Notes: generated by a model from the letters alone, not told the origin. Positions 43,979-57,100 are shown, counted from the first letter of the stretch. The stretch is 64,000 bases of DNA from Dermacentor variabilis (GCF_050947875.1 NC_134574.1:151418434-151482433); one strand, 5' to 3'. Numbers and translations: made by a program.

Positions 43979-44033
<55 letters not shown>
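43979..44033. repeat. (GAT)n tail of RTE copy 2
   Basis: About 18 GAT units begin seven bases after the stop codon. Copy 1 has the same tail with fewer units and the older remnant at 54142 has only a trace. The tract has probably expanded after insertion. Confidence 0.95.
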
Positions 44034-45882
44034 ATATACTAGGCCCCACCTCTTTGAGGTCCCGGATCCATGATATATATCGCGTTCCCCACACACACAG
44101 GTAACCCACCCCTTCTCTACCTCTACCAGGTGAACGACTTCCCACAATTCACAAACATGTACTTTTTGCCGCTTTACCACTTTTAATGCTAACGAAACAA
44201 AAATTATTCATCCACCACTGCTTCAGATAGGTCTACAAATGATAGCGATCTGTGTTATACTGATTCCCGAGAATGGCAGCCAACGATTGAATTACAAATA
44301 GGCATCCAGCCAACACATCTTCACTGGTTCGCGGCATTTAGTTGGAAAGCGCACACATCCAGAAAACCTGAAATGCGGTATTGAACGGCAGAAAGTGACT
44401 CGCAGATGCTCAACGTACGTTAAACAATATAGCTCGCAGTGGCATGTCATGTTCTCGCTAATACACCAGGAGCATCGTTTAAACTCTTACATTCGAGGAC
44501 TGAAACTATAGAAAAGAAAACGAAGGTATAGATATACGCTTTCATCTGAAATCTGCCCGTAACCTTAATTATCGCTATGGCGTTACGACCCATTTCTCAG
44601 GGCCCATTTTATGTCATAGACATACTGCCCTGTGTTTACCGGGGTGCAGCATGCAGTCGTTGGCGTTTTATTTCCTAGGCTCTCCGTGCGTCTCACCGAC
44701 AGATCTATATCGCGTTTACGTTGCCCGTAAATCGCTCTATTTTGTGCTTGCACTGCATCTGTATGACCAAAGCAGCACGTTCCGAGTTCCCCAATGTGAC
44801 GTCATGACCAGAAAATGGCGGGCCTTTGGCTGGCGTTATTGCGCGGCAGTCAGTCAGCTAGGTTTTAGCGCTGCTGGACACCTCGGCCATAATTGAGAAA
44901 TGACGGGTCGCTCCTGCTCCTCATGTGACTTCCGTGCGGATTGATCACGTCGTTAAGCGCTTGTCGTATAATCGCAGAAAGAAGGAGCAAGGGAAAAAAA
45001 AAGTTTTTCGCATAAAGAGGGTCGTATACGCGCTACTACCTGCCTAATCTTCTCGCCTGACCGGAACCACAGTTTATTTGCCGGCACTGGTGATAAAACC
45101 CTCAAAATGACAGCGACGAACGAAACCTGAACACAGCACTAATAAAACGGTAGCGTCATGACTAAGACATACCGTAGTGGGAAAATGAAATGGCTATTTT
45201 CATCAACTCGGATGCTCTCGCGTGATTTGCTTCAATTGTTTCTGCCAAATATAAACTGCAGACTGACTGGGCAGATATATTGTGGAAGTAATGCCAGCAT
45301 TGTATACGTATAGAACACGGATGCCCGTCCCGCCAACTTGATTGTTCCTATAAACGGGCTAAATTCCTTCTTTAGGTGTGCCGAAATAAACAAGAAATAT
45401 TTGAATCGTTGGCTACGAAAATACGATCAAAGAACTCGCAGTAGTAAAGCTTCCGTCCATCATAAAAAGGACTTACGAAGGAATAGAGGGTGACTGGCGC
45501 AAGGCAAGCTACCAATCGCGTTTGAAGTTGGCGGCCGTTGAAATTGTTAACAGGTGTCGACAGTTGCAATTGAGTAGACGTGAGTTAAAGATTTGAGGCA
45601 GTCCACGAGTTTCCTTTCCTTCATCCTTATCTGCGTTGTGCTGTATCCTTCCCTCAGCCTAATGAATAAACTAACTAAGCGATATGCTTTATTGAAAGAC
45701 CTTGCATACGGGCCATATGCTCTCTTCTGTATGTACTGTATAGCGGGGAGGAGAGCGACAGTATGAGGCCACAATCGCAGCTGCCTAAACAGCAGCTATC
45801 TAAAGCAAGACGAATGAAAAAAGTAGCTGTAAATTAAAAACACCGAACTAGTTGAAACGGGCAGTAATTCGTGACATATTAG
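44034..45882. other. Non-coding interval, no gene recognised
   Basis: Short frames without recognisable domains. Nothing else is supported. Confidence 0.5.
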
Positions 45883-45896
45883 TTAATAGAACGACA
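45883..45896. repeat. Target-site duplication, left copy, of second SINE
   Basis: TTAATAGAACGACA here is repeated exactly at 46050-46063, giving a 14-bp duplication around the SINE. Confidence 0.9.
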
Positions 45897-46049
45897 GATG
45901 GGGGCGAAATGCGAAAACACCCGTGTGCTTAGATTTAGGCGCATGTTAAAGAACCCCAGGTGGTCAAAATTTCCGGAGTCCTCCACTACGGCGTGCCTCA
46001 TAATCAGAAAGTGGTTTTGGCACGTAAAACCCCAAATATTATATTATTA
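45897..46049 (+). mobile_element. 5'-truncated Ruka-like SINE
   Basis: The element starts GATGGGGGCGAAATGCGAAA, in the middle of the family consensus, and so lacks the tRNA head with the polymerase III promoter. It then follows the first SINE through GTTAAAGAACCCCAGGTGGT and GGAGTCCTCCACTACGGCGT to an (ATT)n-like tail. A perfect 14-bp duplication shows that it inserted in truncated form and was not later cut. Without the promoter it should be inert. Confidence 0.9.
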
Positions 46050-46063
46050 TTAATAGAACGACA
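46050..46063. repeat. Target-site duplication, right copy, of second SINE
   Basis: This is the second copy of TTAATAGAACGACA after the ATT-rich tail. Confidence 0.9.
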
Positions 46064-49000
46064 TGGCAAGGTCAAACTGTAATACTGCTTATATTCGCGC
46101 AGCCATGAAGTAAATCTTGTAGAGGTAGAATATAGGGTGTTGGTAGGTCGAAAAATGCTTCATACAAGTAACACGCAGAGCACGCATGTACCTTAAAACA
46201 AAGGTGCGATAAAGTCCATGTTTCATAAAGATTTCCAAAGTTGATGGGATAATATTATTAACAAAAGAAACAAAGGATTAAGAAGCTGAAAACGTATATG
46301 AAATTTAACAACAGTTCAATGCTATCTACCCTCGCTCAAGATACGTTATTTTAGGATGTAATATCCAGCCAGCTTATATTATTTATCAGAGTGTCGTGGC
46401 AACAGAAGCCAGTGACCACAGCAGTACTACACCTACCACCGAGGAATGGTTTCCGGGTTCGGAACGTGTGATTCGTGTTCTAGTGCTTCCATCGTCATCG
46501 CTATCATCGCGACATCGTCTGCATTATTGTCGTTGTAAACGCGGCGAGGAAACTACAATAAAGCAAATAAAGAACACGAACGTTCAGGTAATTAAGTCAG
46601 AAACAGTAATGTCAAGAGTACACTACGGATTGAGCCAGATTGGCGGTCTTCCTTATCAAAAGCACGGAAGCAAAAAATCTCTAAATCCCTAAGAGTCGAC
46701 TTTCCTTCCACATGGTGACATTAGGCGTTAGTAGAAACTCTCAAAATCTGCCACATTGTTTTTAAATGCGGGCCCCGATTTGAGTGGGCGCCCACCGAGC
46801 CTCCCAACCTGATCTCCGGTCAGCCACCAGAGTGCTGGTGCTAACACTGCCTGTGCCTTCTACGAGCACAAAGGAACGGGTGAAAGCTCCCCTTTTCTCT
46901 GCCTCGAGCCGCTTCCTGTTTCCGTCTGAAGACGTTTCGGCAACCCACAGGGAGAACGGCCGTAAATGGTGGTTTGCCCTTGATAAATGACCACGCGGCT
47001 CGCACTTGACTCTTCCTGTGCAAAGTCGCGAAACTTCCTCCCCACACACCGTCGATTGCCGCGTACTTTACCTGCCACAGCTGGTATATATGCGCCGAAA
47101 CGTCGTTCTTCGAGACCTGCGCTCATTAAGCCCTCGCCTCCAGAGGCCGCCACACAGCGTCTGCTCTGCCCCCTTTCTTTTCCGTTGCACGCAATTGAGC
47201 TGGCTCCAGTGAGAATGCTCGCTCACTCGGAGCTGCTTCGCGTCCGGCTCCACGGTGCCCTGAATGTCCACGGGTTCTTCATTTTGGGCTCGGGAGTTCT
47301 CCTAGTGAAAGCGTCTCACGCTGGTCGATCTCTATAGCTCTTCGATGTCGTTACTGTTTCTGCACTGCGAACTGGGGCGGCCGTTGTTCGAGGAGAAATG
47401 GCGGCAAGGAAAGATTAACGGACGTCACGCGACCTGCAAGTGTGGGAAGAACAGGGACTGATGGTGTAGGCACTGCAATAACGAAACGCTACGGGAAAGC
47501 GAAGAGAGTTCTGGATATTCAAATATTCTTTCAAATGAATGGTCGCAATATCTACAAATGGTACATTTTCTTTAGGACGCTGGGCGTGTTTGATGTCGAG
47601 GGTCGGGTACAAAAAATACCGTTATCCGGTTCTGGGCACATATTTGGCGTGCTTTCTTTTTTTTTTACCGAGTGTGAGTTAACGCACGAAAGGCTGTTCG
47701 AAAATCTCGCAGCTGCTGCACAGAGTCGTACCGCCAAATGTCGAGTTCCAGGTCATGTCGTGCTTTCTTATATAATAAAATAGGTCATTTAACTCTGTTG
47801 AAGCACAATATTAGCTCGTATGCGTCCACATGTGTTCTAAGCTGGGTGTCGGTGCGAAATTTTGACTTTTGTGCATGCTCGGGTATACGTTCTTCGAATC
47901 GGTTGAAGTTTAGCCCACTGGCGATGATTAAAAGGGGGTCTAAATTGTTCAGCGCTTTCTGAACCGAATCATTCGGGCTCTGAAAAAAAAAAGCATTTGC
48001 GTTTCCGGGAAAGCTCGTAGTGCTCTTTTTAAAATAAACATCTCAGTACGCTTCAGTATTGTGTAGGTCGACCGAGGATAGTTGTCAATTGCACTGAAAT
48101 CAGCATAAACACAATCGTAAAAATGTGCAGGTATGCGCTGTTCTATATGGGCATGTTGGAATTTCTGACAACCTACGATTTTTTGTTATTTGTAGATATC
48201 TAAACAAATTTATTTCAAGAAGTCGTGCTCCATGTTGTGCGAGGGTTGAAGTGGTCATATTGAAAGAGGATGCAGTTAATAATTTATTGCGCGTTTGAGG
48301 AAATGAGGCGTCGTACTTTTGTTGCGATGTCGCCAGCTACGTAATAAATCAAAGCAGCAAGACACAAGATTTTTATATGCTTAATACTTGCAAGTTTCTC
48401 GCGTTCTTTGTACCTTCTGTAGAAAATGAAGTAAAATACCTCAACTAGCACTTAAGTACACCGTTCATTTTAGTAAGAGGGCACCTAGTTCTAAGAGAAC
48501 ATGCAGTAGCATTTTGTAAAACTGGGCAGTTGCAATTAACACAGTTCCTGATTCTTGGTCGAATGCATAATCTTATAGCGGGAAAATTTAGAGGTGTAAC
48601 ACTAAACAACGTATATTGAAGGTATTATCAAATATATGACATTGTGTCTAAGTTGCGTAACGATCGCAGAAATCCACACAGCAAAAAAAAAAGAAAGAAA
48701 GAATGAGAATCTTCAAAAGAAATAATTTACAATTTGTAATGTATTCTCAAAAAAGAAAAAAAGAAAGAAAAAACAGAAATAAGCACTTTAAGAACTCGGT
48801 ACACATTTGTGTGGCATTCTTGGCGGGATGAGCGGAGAATCTCGAATAATACAACTTTTTCGTGCGCATCCCATTATGCTACATGCTCCCTACAGGCTTT
48901 CGCCAGAGCGCGCGCTTACTACCTCTCAAAGGAAAAAGGCATGCCACTGAAAACCCGTAGGAACACTCTGGAATTACATAAGTACGCTATATCGCTTCCG

Positions 49001-49420
49001 TGTAGCCAAGAAAGAAGCAAAACAAAAAGTTACTCTGTTTCTTAGTCTTAAAATGAAGCGAAGATTTATGTGCCTGCTTGACACCGATTCGTGCATCCTG
49101 TCTGCGTCCACGCAGGGTGGACAGCAGGGGCTCTCTTGTGTAGGTAGCACAAAACTTCGACAGAGAACGTAGCCCCAGGGAACGCAACTATGTCTTGCGT
49201 AAGAAATGAACAAACCACGGCAGAAATCTCATACATATAATGTAGCCTCCTAGGTATCCCTAAAGCACACTTAGAACACCTGATGAAATATCGCGGGATA
49301 TTCAACGGCCTCTTTGGTTTCCCTAAATTATTCTGGAAACTCCCCACCGTCCTTGGATCATCGGGTATGTGTCGCGGCTTACGCGCACTCGAAGGCAAAG
49401 AGGCGGAGACCCAATGGTGC
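46064..49420. other. Non-coding interval with a GC-richer patch
   Basis: Several overlapping frames of ~65-116 codons lie at 46760-47340 on both strands in a patch that looks richer in G+C and CpG than its surroundings. None has a recognisable domain. The patch could be a promoter or a decayed repeat. Confidence 0.4.
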
Positions 49421-49511
49421 TCCCGGTGGCGTGTTTCTGTTTACGCCCAAGCCCAGTGCTCGACCGCTGCGCCACCACGCGCCGCCCGCACGTATCACAT
49501 TTCTAGGTACT
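49421..49511 (-). repeat. Short tRNA-like repeat, copy 1
   Basis: On the minus strand it reads GTACCTAGAA ... GTGGTGGCGCAGCGGTCGAG CACTGGGCTTGGGCGTAAAC. TGGCGCAGCGG fits an RNA polymerase III A-box. It aligns with 50972-51061 over ~90 bp. Probably a fragment of a second tRNA-derived SINE family; no clear B-box. Confidence 0.6.
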
Positions 49512-50209
49512 TTTTCGCCGAAGCGCCACGGGACGCGCCCTCGATCCTTCTAGGCATTTGGTTTTGCCAGTCTGCATTCGCTGAGTTTAGGCGGTGTAAG
49601 TAGGTTCTAATTTTAAATTCGTGAGCATTTGTATGCTCACCCAACGGGAAAACTGTCCCATCGTCCGTACTGTAATAAGGCGACCGCTTTCGAGATGGCG
49701 CCCGAAGCAGCGAGCGAATTTGCTTTTGCGCTGCCTCCCGCTTCAACGTCAACGACGTGGCGAAAACACAGTGCTGACGGTGCTCTCGGCACACGTCTCA
49801 TTCTGCCACTTTCGCAGATCGCTTTCAAGTTACGGGCACGCGCGCCTCTTCAGCCCGTAAGCGGCGAGAACACAGCGCGCGAAGCTATGAGCAGTCGGCA
49901 CTCTTTGTGGGCATCCAAGATAGCGCAGCAGTGCCATAAGAAGCCGCCGCCTGAGTATGTTCGCGGTTAAATAATGGTTCGACGCGGATGGATAAGTCGC
50001 TAAAGAGCTATAACGGCTTATAATGATCGGAACGTCATCAGCGCACCTGAAGCCTCTACCTGCAGTACTTCGCTTCCGTCATCAATGGTCCTTGCGCCGC
50101 CTTCGGCACCAGTTCGTGTCGCCACTCAGCTGTCGTTAGTACTGGCCTAATCAAGTTTGATTACATTGGTAATGGCCCCAGGCTGCGGGGAGATGAGCAA
50201 GTGGCATAA
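49512..50209. other. Non-coding interval, no gene recognised
   Basis: Overlapping frames of 60-113 codons on both strands, none with a recognisable domain. Confidence 0.45.
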
Positions 50210-50520
50210 TGCTTACGCATTAGTACGCTAGTACTAATGCGTAAGCATTAGTACTAGTGGTAGTACTAATACTGGTGGTAGTACTAATGGTAGTACTAAT
50301 GGTACTAATGGTACTAATGGTAGTACTAATGGTAGTACTAATGCTAATACAGGTGGTAGTACTGGTGGTAGTACTAATGCGTAAGCATTAGTACTACCAC
50401 CAGAGGTAGAGGTACCAGAGGTATACAAGTAGAGGTACCAGAGGTAGAGGTACTGGTAGTTCGACTAACAGAGGTACTACTCCTATGGTAGTCGAACTAC
50501 CAGAGCAGTTTCTGCATTAC
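50210..50520. repeat. Minisatellite based on GGTAGTACTAAT, with embedded palindromes
   Basis: From ~50250 the sequence is built from GGTAGTACTAAT and shortened variants, then from GAGGTAC/CAGAGGTA blocks to ~50510. At its left edge 50210-50247 is a perfect palindrome with 17-bp arms (TGCTTACGCATTAGTAC) and the loop GCTA; one arm recurs near 50374. Open frames across it are products of the repeat. Confidence 0.9.
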
Positions 50521-50971
50521 ATTTTATTTATTATTTTGCTGCTGGACGTCGCGCAATAGTTTGTTTATTATGCGTCGTGTGAGGTGCAAGAGCCTTGCTA
50601 TTGTTTCGACTGGAAGAGAGATAGTGATGTCAATAAGAAAAGGACGCTTGAGCGCACCGATAATGTGGCAAACCTCCATGCCCCACGATTATTCCAGCTT
50701 TTGTAGATCGAAGCGCCTCGCACACCACGACCACCTTCTTATCACATCCCTTTATTCCCTTATCCAGTCAGAAAAATTTCCTCCAGTGTTACTTCAGCTC
50801 CCGCAGTCAACTCTTATTTCGAAATAGACTATAGGTGGCGTGTTTCGAAAAACCTATTTTCTCTTAGCGACAGCTTGGCGAGTAGATTGTGCGCCCAGGC
50901 ATAACGTCGCCCTAGTCTCACCATGTATCTACAAGGATCTAGGGCGCTCGCCGTGGCGCTTCGGGGAAAGC
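50521..50971. other. Non-coding interval, no gene recognised
   Basis: Short frames only. Confidence 0.45.
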
Positions 50972-51061
50972 GTACCTAGAAGCGCGGTACACGCGAGCGC
51001 CGCGTGGTGGCGCCGCGGTCGAGCACTGCGCTTGGGCGTAATTAGAACGTCGCCTCCCGGT
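50972..51061 (+). repeat. Short tRNA-like repeat, copy 2
   Basis: GTACCTAGAAGCGCGGTACA leads into GCGTGGTGGCGCCGCGGTCG and CTTGGGCGTAATTAGAACG, parallel to the minus-strand copy at 49421-49511. One A-box base is changed (GCGCC for GCGCA). Confidence 0.6.
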
Positions 51062-53504
51062 GTGGGTGTTTTATTGCCAGCGCATTTCTCACCGGCATTC
51101 TTATTTTCTGTTTCCTTTAGCTATCTGTATGCAGCCCCGGTTCTCTTTCGCGTCCGCAGCATATCCAACGCCAACGGTTTTTCTCCGTCTCTTTTACTTT
51201 CGCATTCCCGGAAACTATCCGACAATTGAGTTTGCACTAAGCCTGTTTGCTCAAAGGAGCCATCGATGAGCTCGCTCGCTGTCTTAGCAAGCTTGCTCAC
51301 TTATTACCAGTCGTTCTCTTTCTCCCCGCGAACTGCACGTTTGCTTCCAGAAGTGCTTGGGTGTCGTCTTTCGATCTTATTGACGTCGTTTTTCAACTGA
51401 TGCGGGGACAACAATTGCGACCATGAAACTGCGATGGGGTCCGTGAAATGGTCTCCGTTTTCTCCCTTCGGCGTCTGCAGCCGAATGGCCGAGTGGTATA
51501 CGCTTGGGGGGATCCTCCCCCAGTCTCGCCCCCCTCCCTCTCTCGCTGGGAACAGTGGGCAAACATTTCCATACTTTTTAAAGCTGTGGGGAACATTCTT
51601 CGGTATTGTGGGACTGTGGGCAAGACGACTGAAGCTTTAGAAGAATATTTGTAGTTCGAGTGCTCGCAGGTGGATGCAATTGTCGTGGTACTTCACAATT
51701 GTGCTCCTTATTTCGACATTATAGAATCGGTGCTTTCTAACAAATGAGGCGGAGCTGATGCCAATGTATTTGTGACTGAGAATTCTCGGTTTTTCTTTCG
51801 TTTGCCAATATGGAGTTGGTGTGCTAATCAAGTGCCAGTATTTTTTCAGATACCACATTTCTAGCATCCTAACAGTTCACCACTGGAATAAGTTGTATAA
51901 GATGTAAAGAAAAAGAATAGGAAGCAATGACTTCTTTGACCTAATTTTAACTCGATTGCTTTCTTTGGAGCTTGCATTTTCTCAATTGGTTTTACCGACG
52001 GGCGCATATGCTGTAGATGATTTGGTACAGCTGTTTACCACGCAAATGCAAACGGCAAACAACAGCAATGGATATATCTGCAACTTTTCAAAAAATGTAC
52101 ACCGAAAACTGCATCCGCATTTAAAATTGGCTTCACAAGCGCCCGCTGCGAACGAATTATTGTTTGCTGTGCTTACTTTCATACCACGCATTGTGAAATG
52201 CATTAATGATGTTTATCCCCAACAAAGGTGACAACTTTACTCTCCTGCAATTTTTTATGCCTGTGTACTATGCAATAGCAAGATATGAAATGCAAACGCC
52301 AAATAAAGCTGATGCACAATGTGAGTTGTGTACGCAATGATGTCACGTGGTCGAAGTGTAGTACGATGCTTGTTGAGCAAAGAATCTGGATGTCAGGCAT
52401 GCACGCAGAAAACTACGGCACATATCTAGCTGCGTTTAAGGATTATGTACCTCCGTCTGTCCCAGTGACGCAAATTCGCACTGGATCCAATTGTGCCCAA
52501 GAATGGGCGCTGACCCAGTAGCATGACCCGGTGGCTAAATCAAAGCGAACGAAGTAAATGAAAGAGTCTGTTGAATATAATGCGCAATTCTATTAACAGA
52601 TCAGTATGGTTTAGATCTACCCATATGCCAACAGTATACTCGGGTGTTTTTTTAGCTATCTGGTACCATGATTAACAAAGTCCATGTCTCTGTTATGAAA
52701 ACGCAGCTAACTTAGTATCCTTCACTGCCCTCATGAGCAACTCATATTAGTTTCTTTAAGTGAGATAACACAGGTTATTATAACAACCAAATAGTAAGTA
52801 CTTAAGGCGTTCGTTTCAACACAGAAGCTTCAATAGAGAAGTTGTAGAGCCTAATGAGAAATATCCAAATACCTGCTTTCCATGATGACAGCTGCTTTCG
52901 TTTCAATTTTTGAGCGCTGCAAACGAAGCGCGCAATATGTGGACAAGTACCACGTGACCGTGAACCTGCGCACAGCGACATTAGTGCCTTCAAACTTGCT
53001 ACGAATTAATTATCAATCCTGCACGCAGGCTTCGAACGACGGAAATAGATTGAATAAATAAGTTTTCGCTTTCATTTTTGCTCAAATACCTTGCCCGTTT
53101 AATAAATGACGCAAATGAAATCCTTAAATATAGCATAAATAAGACTCGGCAAATGATGAAGCACTATCAGCGCTTTTGCAGTTGAGAGACAACGTAAAGG
53201 GCGAGGAGGTTTAGGCTGTGGATGGCGACGTATAGGAGACGACAGCTGCGTACATCGCCTATGACTTTTGTTTATAGTGTGGGGTATTGGCTCCTGTCTG
53301 TGCCCGGATATGTAATGAATAAAGGAGCATCGTGTCTGTACTCGGCGAAGAGGAACACATTCGCAGTACAGTGCCAAGTGGCTCACCAGTGGACGCGCTG
53401 CGCCTATCTCGCACATCATGGCGGCGAATGCTACTCTTTGTTGTGGTTTGAGCTCCTCAAAAGAGTCACGCTGTTCCTGCAAAATTTTCCTAAATATATA
53501 GCAC
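51062..53504. other. Long non-coding interval, no gene recognised
   Basis: Frames up to ~91 codons (51956-52231) without recognisable domains. A phrase like a tRNA A-box at 51482-51500 has no B-box partner. Nothing else is supported. Confidence 0.45.
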
Positions 53505-54142
53505 AATATGATAACAGTGCCTTCTACCGGGGCTAACATATGGGGCAGTAACGTGAAGGTTAACAAAGAAGCTTCAGATGCATTTAAGAGCCTGCGCTGT
53601 GAGCGATCGAACAAAAAATATTAGGCGTAACATTAAGAGAGAGGACAGCGGTTAGGATAAGTGAATAAACGGGGGTAGTCTATATTCTAGTGGACATTAA
53701 GAGGAAGAAATAAAGCTTCGTTTATGAAGGTAGAGCTTTGCGGGGCATATGATGAGTAAAACGGATAATTGGTTGTCTATTATGCAATAGATGTCACTAG
53801 CTGTTAAACCTAGCCAGTTACGGCAATGAATTTGAGTGACGTCTGCTGCCGGGCTAGTTAGCACATGGCTTTTATAAATGATAATAATTTATAATGATAA
53901 AAAGTAAGACACGGACAACAGAATAAAAGACACGGACAGGGGCATGCCAGTGTTTTTTATTCTATTGTCCGTGTCTTATTTTTGGCGCCTAAAATCATTT
54001 CTAAAATACGGCACAGAAATAGGCGGTGATGAAGTTAGAAAACTTGCAGGTATTAAATGGTGTAAGCTGGCACAAAGTACTGGTAATTGGCGACCGCCGG
54101 GAGATGCACCTGTCTTTCAATGGACACAGATAGGCTCATAAA
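53505..54142 (+). pseudogene. Old RTE ORF2 3' remnant, copy 3, split by a foldback
   Basis: The left part (53505-53800) aligns base by base, with many substitutions and small indels, to the region of copies 1 and 2 from CTTACCGG...GGGGCAGAAAC through ATAGGTGTAACGTTAAGG to AAAGAAATGGG. The right part (from ~54020) still reads DEVRKLAGIKW and ends with QWTQIGS and a stop at 54141, matching the RTE C-terminus, followed by a short GATGATGA trace. The middle is replaced by unrelated sequence and an inverted repeat (53898-53985). It is far older than copies 1 and 2 and belongs to a related but distinct subfamily. Confidence 0.75.
53898..53985. repeat. Small foldback inside RTE copy 3
   Basis: AAAAAGTAAGACACGGACAA at 53899 and its near-complement ending at ~53985 form ~36-bp arms around a ~18-base centre. 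GACACGGACA occurs twice in the left half. The arms resemble those of the 35848 palindrome and the 26019 foldback. Confidence 0.75.
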
Positions 54143-57100
54143 AATGATGATGACATTGGTCAACCTGATGTTCAAACCAGCACAAAATCTGTTCGCGTCA
54201 CAAAGGGGTCAAGCGCCGAGTAATCAGGGCAATTTTGTTCACGACGACCTCAATGTGAAGCGCGCGAGGAAAGCAGTGCGCTTTACCGATCGTAGAACGC
54301 GAGATAAACTGGAAACGAAAGAAAAGGCAAACTAGAAGAGCACGTGGTTGCAGATTACACATGGATACGTTCTCTTCGGATGTTCTTGCTCTTTTCTCAG
54401 ACGCGTATACGCGTGTCGATGTGAGTCATAATAATGTTTGCCCTTGTTTTGAGTGCCTTTTTTTTGAAGCCTGCCTAAAGTTTAGGACTGTTTCTTTAAG
54501 CGTGTTGCTAAGCCAGATCACTGAACTCTAAGAAACTATGCCGTGGTCTAACCACTTGGAAGATATGATACTGTTTATCAAGGGGCGTTAATAAAGCTAC
54601 ACGGAGGAAAAGCATAGCCTGCGAAAATTTGAAAAATATTTACCACCAATTTTCTGGCACACTCAGAAACACCAGTAGCACCGCAAAACTTTCGACGATG
54701 AACAAAATCTATTGCGTCACATTTGGCAAGTATAACGCGACAACTTTTAAAAAAATCAGTTTGAAAGAAAGGAAACAAAAATATTTCCATCTCTAAACGG
54801 TGGAAATGTGCATCGTGGGGCAGTTTTGTTGTATCAAAACGGTTTCTGTTGTTTCAGACTTTCAGCCATATTTTTCAGTTTAATAGGCACTCCAAATTTC
54901 ACAGTGCCCTCGTCGCATCCCACTTTCCTCAGACCTCACAAAAAGCGGTGCGCGCCTGTCATATATGCAAATTTCTAGAAAAGGAGAAAAAGTGCGCCAC
55001 CCTTGTAGCCGAAGTTCGAGCGTAAATGTTCGAGAGGAGCTTCGGACCGTCTGCCCTCGTCTGCCCTCATCTGCCGTAGAACGCCAGCGACAATCCCTGC
55101 CTGACGACGCTTTCTATTTCCTTTCGGTCGATTCGTCCAAGATGGTTATCGCTGGTGGTCCCGTGATATTTTACTTCAGAAACGCATAAGTTTGATCCTT
55201 CGTGCGGGCACGCAGCAGAGAGTTCGCTGGCCCAAGTACAGAGAAAAGAACAAACGCATGTTTGGGAGCGACGAAGCAGAAGCGAATGCTGGAAGGGGAC
55301 GAGTTGCTTGTTGCGAGCGCGAGTCTCGTGTCGCGAACTGAACGTGCACATTCGGCCCCCGGGCTAATTTGAATATAACGCCGCGCTCGATTCAACCACG
55401 CGCTACGTGCACAGTCGATGCCGGTACAGCGCTGTGTCAAAGCGCCCTCCCGTTTCGAAGATTGTTTCCGGTGCCTGATTCCGGGATCGCCGAGACGATA
55501 CGCGAGCGGCACCCCGACAAGGATGGTTCTTTCGCGATCCGACTTTCATTCTTGTTATTTTGCAATTCTGTTTGGCGTCTCCGAGAGAGATACGGGAATC
55601 GTGTGCACCGCACACGCTTAATAAAGCACGGTGTGAAAGGGGATTGGCTCGGTAGTGCAGGGAAGGGCCTCTACGCGAACCACAAAACATGTGTTGTGAC
55701 ATACGCATTCTGGAAAGAAAAACACCATTAGGACGCTTTTTCTTCGTTCATTCTATCTTTTCCTTCCTCTCTTTTTTTGACGTGCGTGCTTCTAGTGTAT
55801 TGCGTAAGAAAAATCGATACGGGACGCTTTGCCTAAGCGGGAAAGCTTGTTTGCTCCTTGTTTGATAAATTTCAAACTCAAAGAGGACTCTATACAGAGA
55901 CAGTTTCGCGGAAAGTGCTTCATTTTGCTTGAATGAAGAGACAAAAGACGATTCGGTCGTTGTAAATGTTGGGTGGTTTCTACGCACGTGCAGAAAGTGC
56001 AAGTGTATTTATAGTTGAACTTCGCGTATTGGAGCTGCGCATCATCTTCTTTTTAGTGAAGTAAGCGAATGAATAGCAGAATGAGCAAGCGCGCGAGAGA
56101 GCATTATGAAAATTCCGTGCCACGCACCCCGGAACGTGCATCAGTCTGTCGATATCCCAAGAAAGAAAAGTCGAGAAACTCATCTTACGAACGCAAGATA
56201 ACCGCTCTGCGGTGACAGTGTGTGAAATATGTACTGTCGCACTTGCAACCAATTCTTCGATTTTGATTTAGTATTGCGCTACCTATTTACGGTTTTTCTA
56301 TCTGTACTCATGCCACTAAGTTTAAATGCTGACTTATAGTCCGACAATTGCGTGGTACCAGCCTGTGTAGTAGACAGATTTCTGCTTTACCTACGCAGGT
56401 GGAAGTGATTCGAACAAACATGTTCCCAGCGCCGGCTTCAGCCAAATGGCAATTCAACAATTATTTGTGGACCAACTTTGGCTGTTTGTGGCCAAGTCCG
56501 GTCGTACCAATTGTGGTATTTGCCAGAACTGGTGCGGAAAGCTTGTGAGTCTAACTAATAACCTTAGGGGCACCTCCCTAGCTGCTTCACAGTGTGCCAC
56601 ACTGTCCCGGTGCTTTCATTATGAACCCAGCCGTGCTTTTGTGGTTGTGGGCGCACGAAGGCACCACAAAGAGAAATCTGCTGAATTCTCATCATTCTAT
56701 AAATGCCATAGAGGCTTCAGGGATTTGCAAAACGCATAACCAAGCAAAAAAGATGGTGTTCCTGCTAGTGACATTTCTCGCCGCTTCTCCGGCGCAGCCC
56801 TTTAGTATAGCAACATCCATCGGTGCCTGTCAATATATAGTTTCACGCTGGAGGTAAGACGCGAGCTTGATACTTCATCTTGTCTAGCTATTAGTCGCTC
56901 GAAAAAGAAATACTAAACACGAAGAGGTGGTGAAATAAGATGTCTTCACGTTTCTACCGAAGAGAACGTGGTGATCCCCACCACCATTTTGTCAGGGGTG
57001 CAAACGCCGGCGGTGTTCCGCTCCTCTTTCTTTTTGCTCCGTATCGTGCGATCATGAAACCACAGGCGCTGAATGACCCCACACGACAGAAGAACGTATT

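Noticed and set aside
51482..51500. ATGGCCGAGTGGT, resembling the D-arm of a leucine or serine tRNA gene
   Set aside because: No B-box (GGTTCGAATCC-like) or acceptor-stem partner follows within tRNA distance, so no tRNA gene is supported.
56348..56740. Two overlapping frames (66 and 97 codons) after a CTACGCAG acceptor-like site
   Set aside because: Both frames are open over the same bases, neither is recognisable and no partner exon was found, so chance is the simplest reading.
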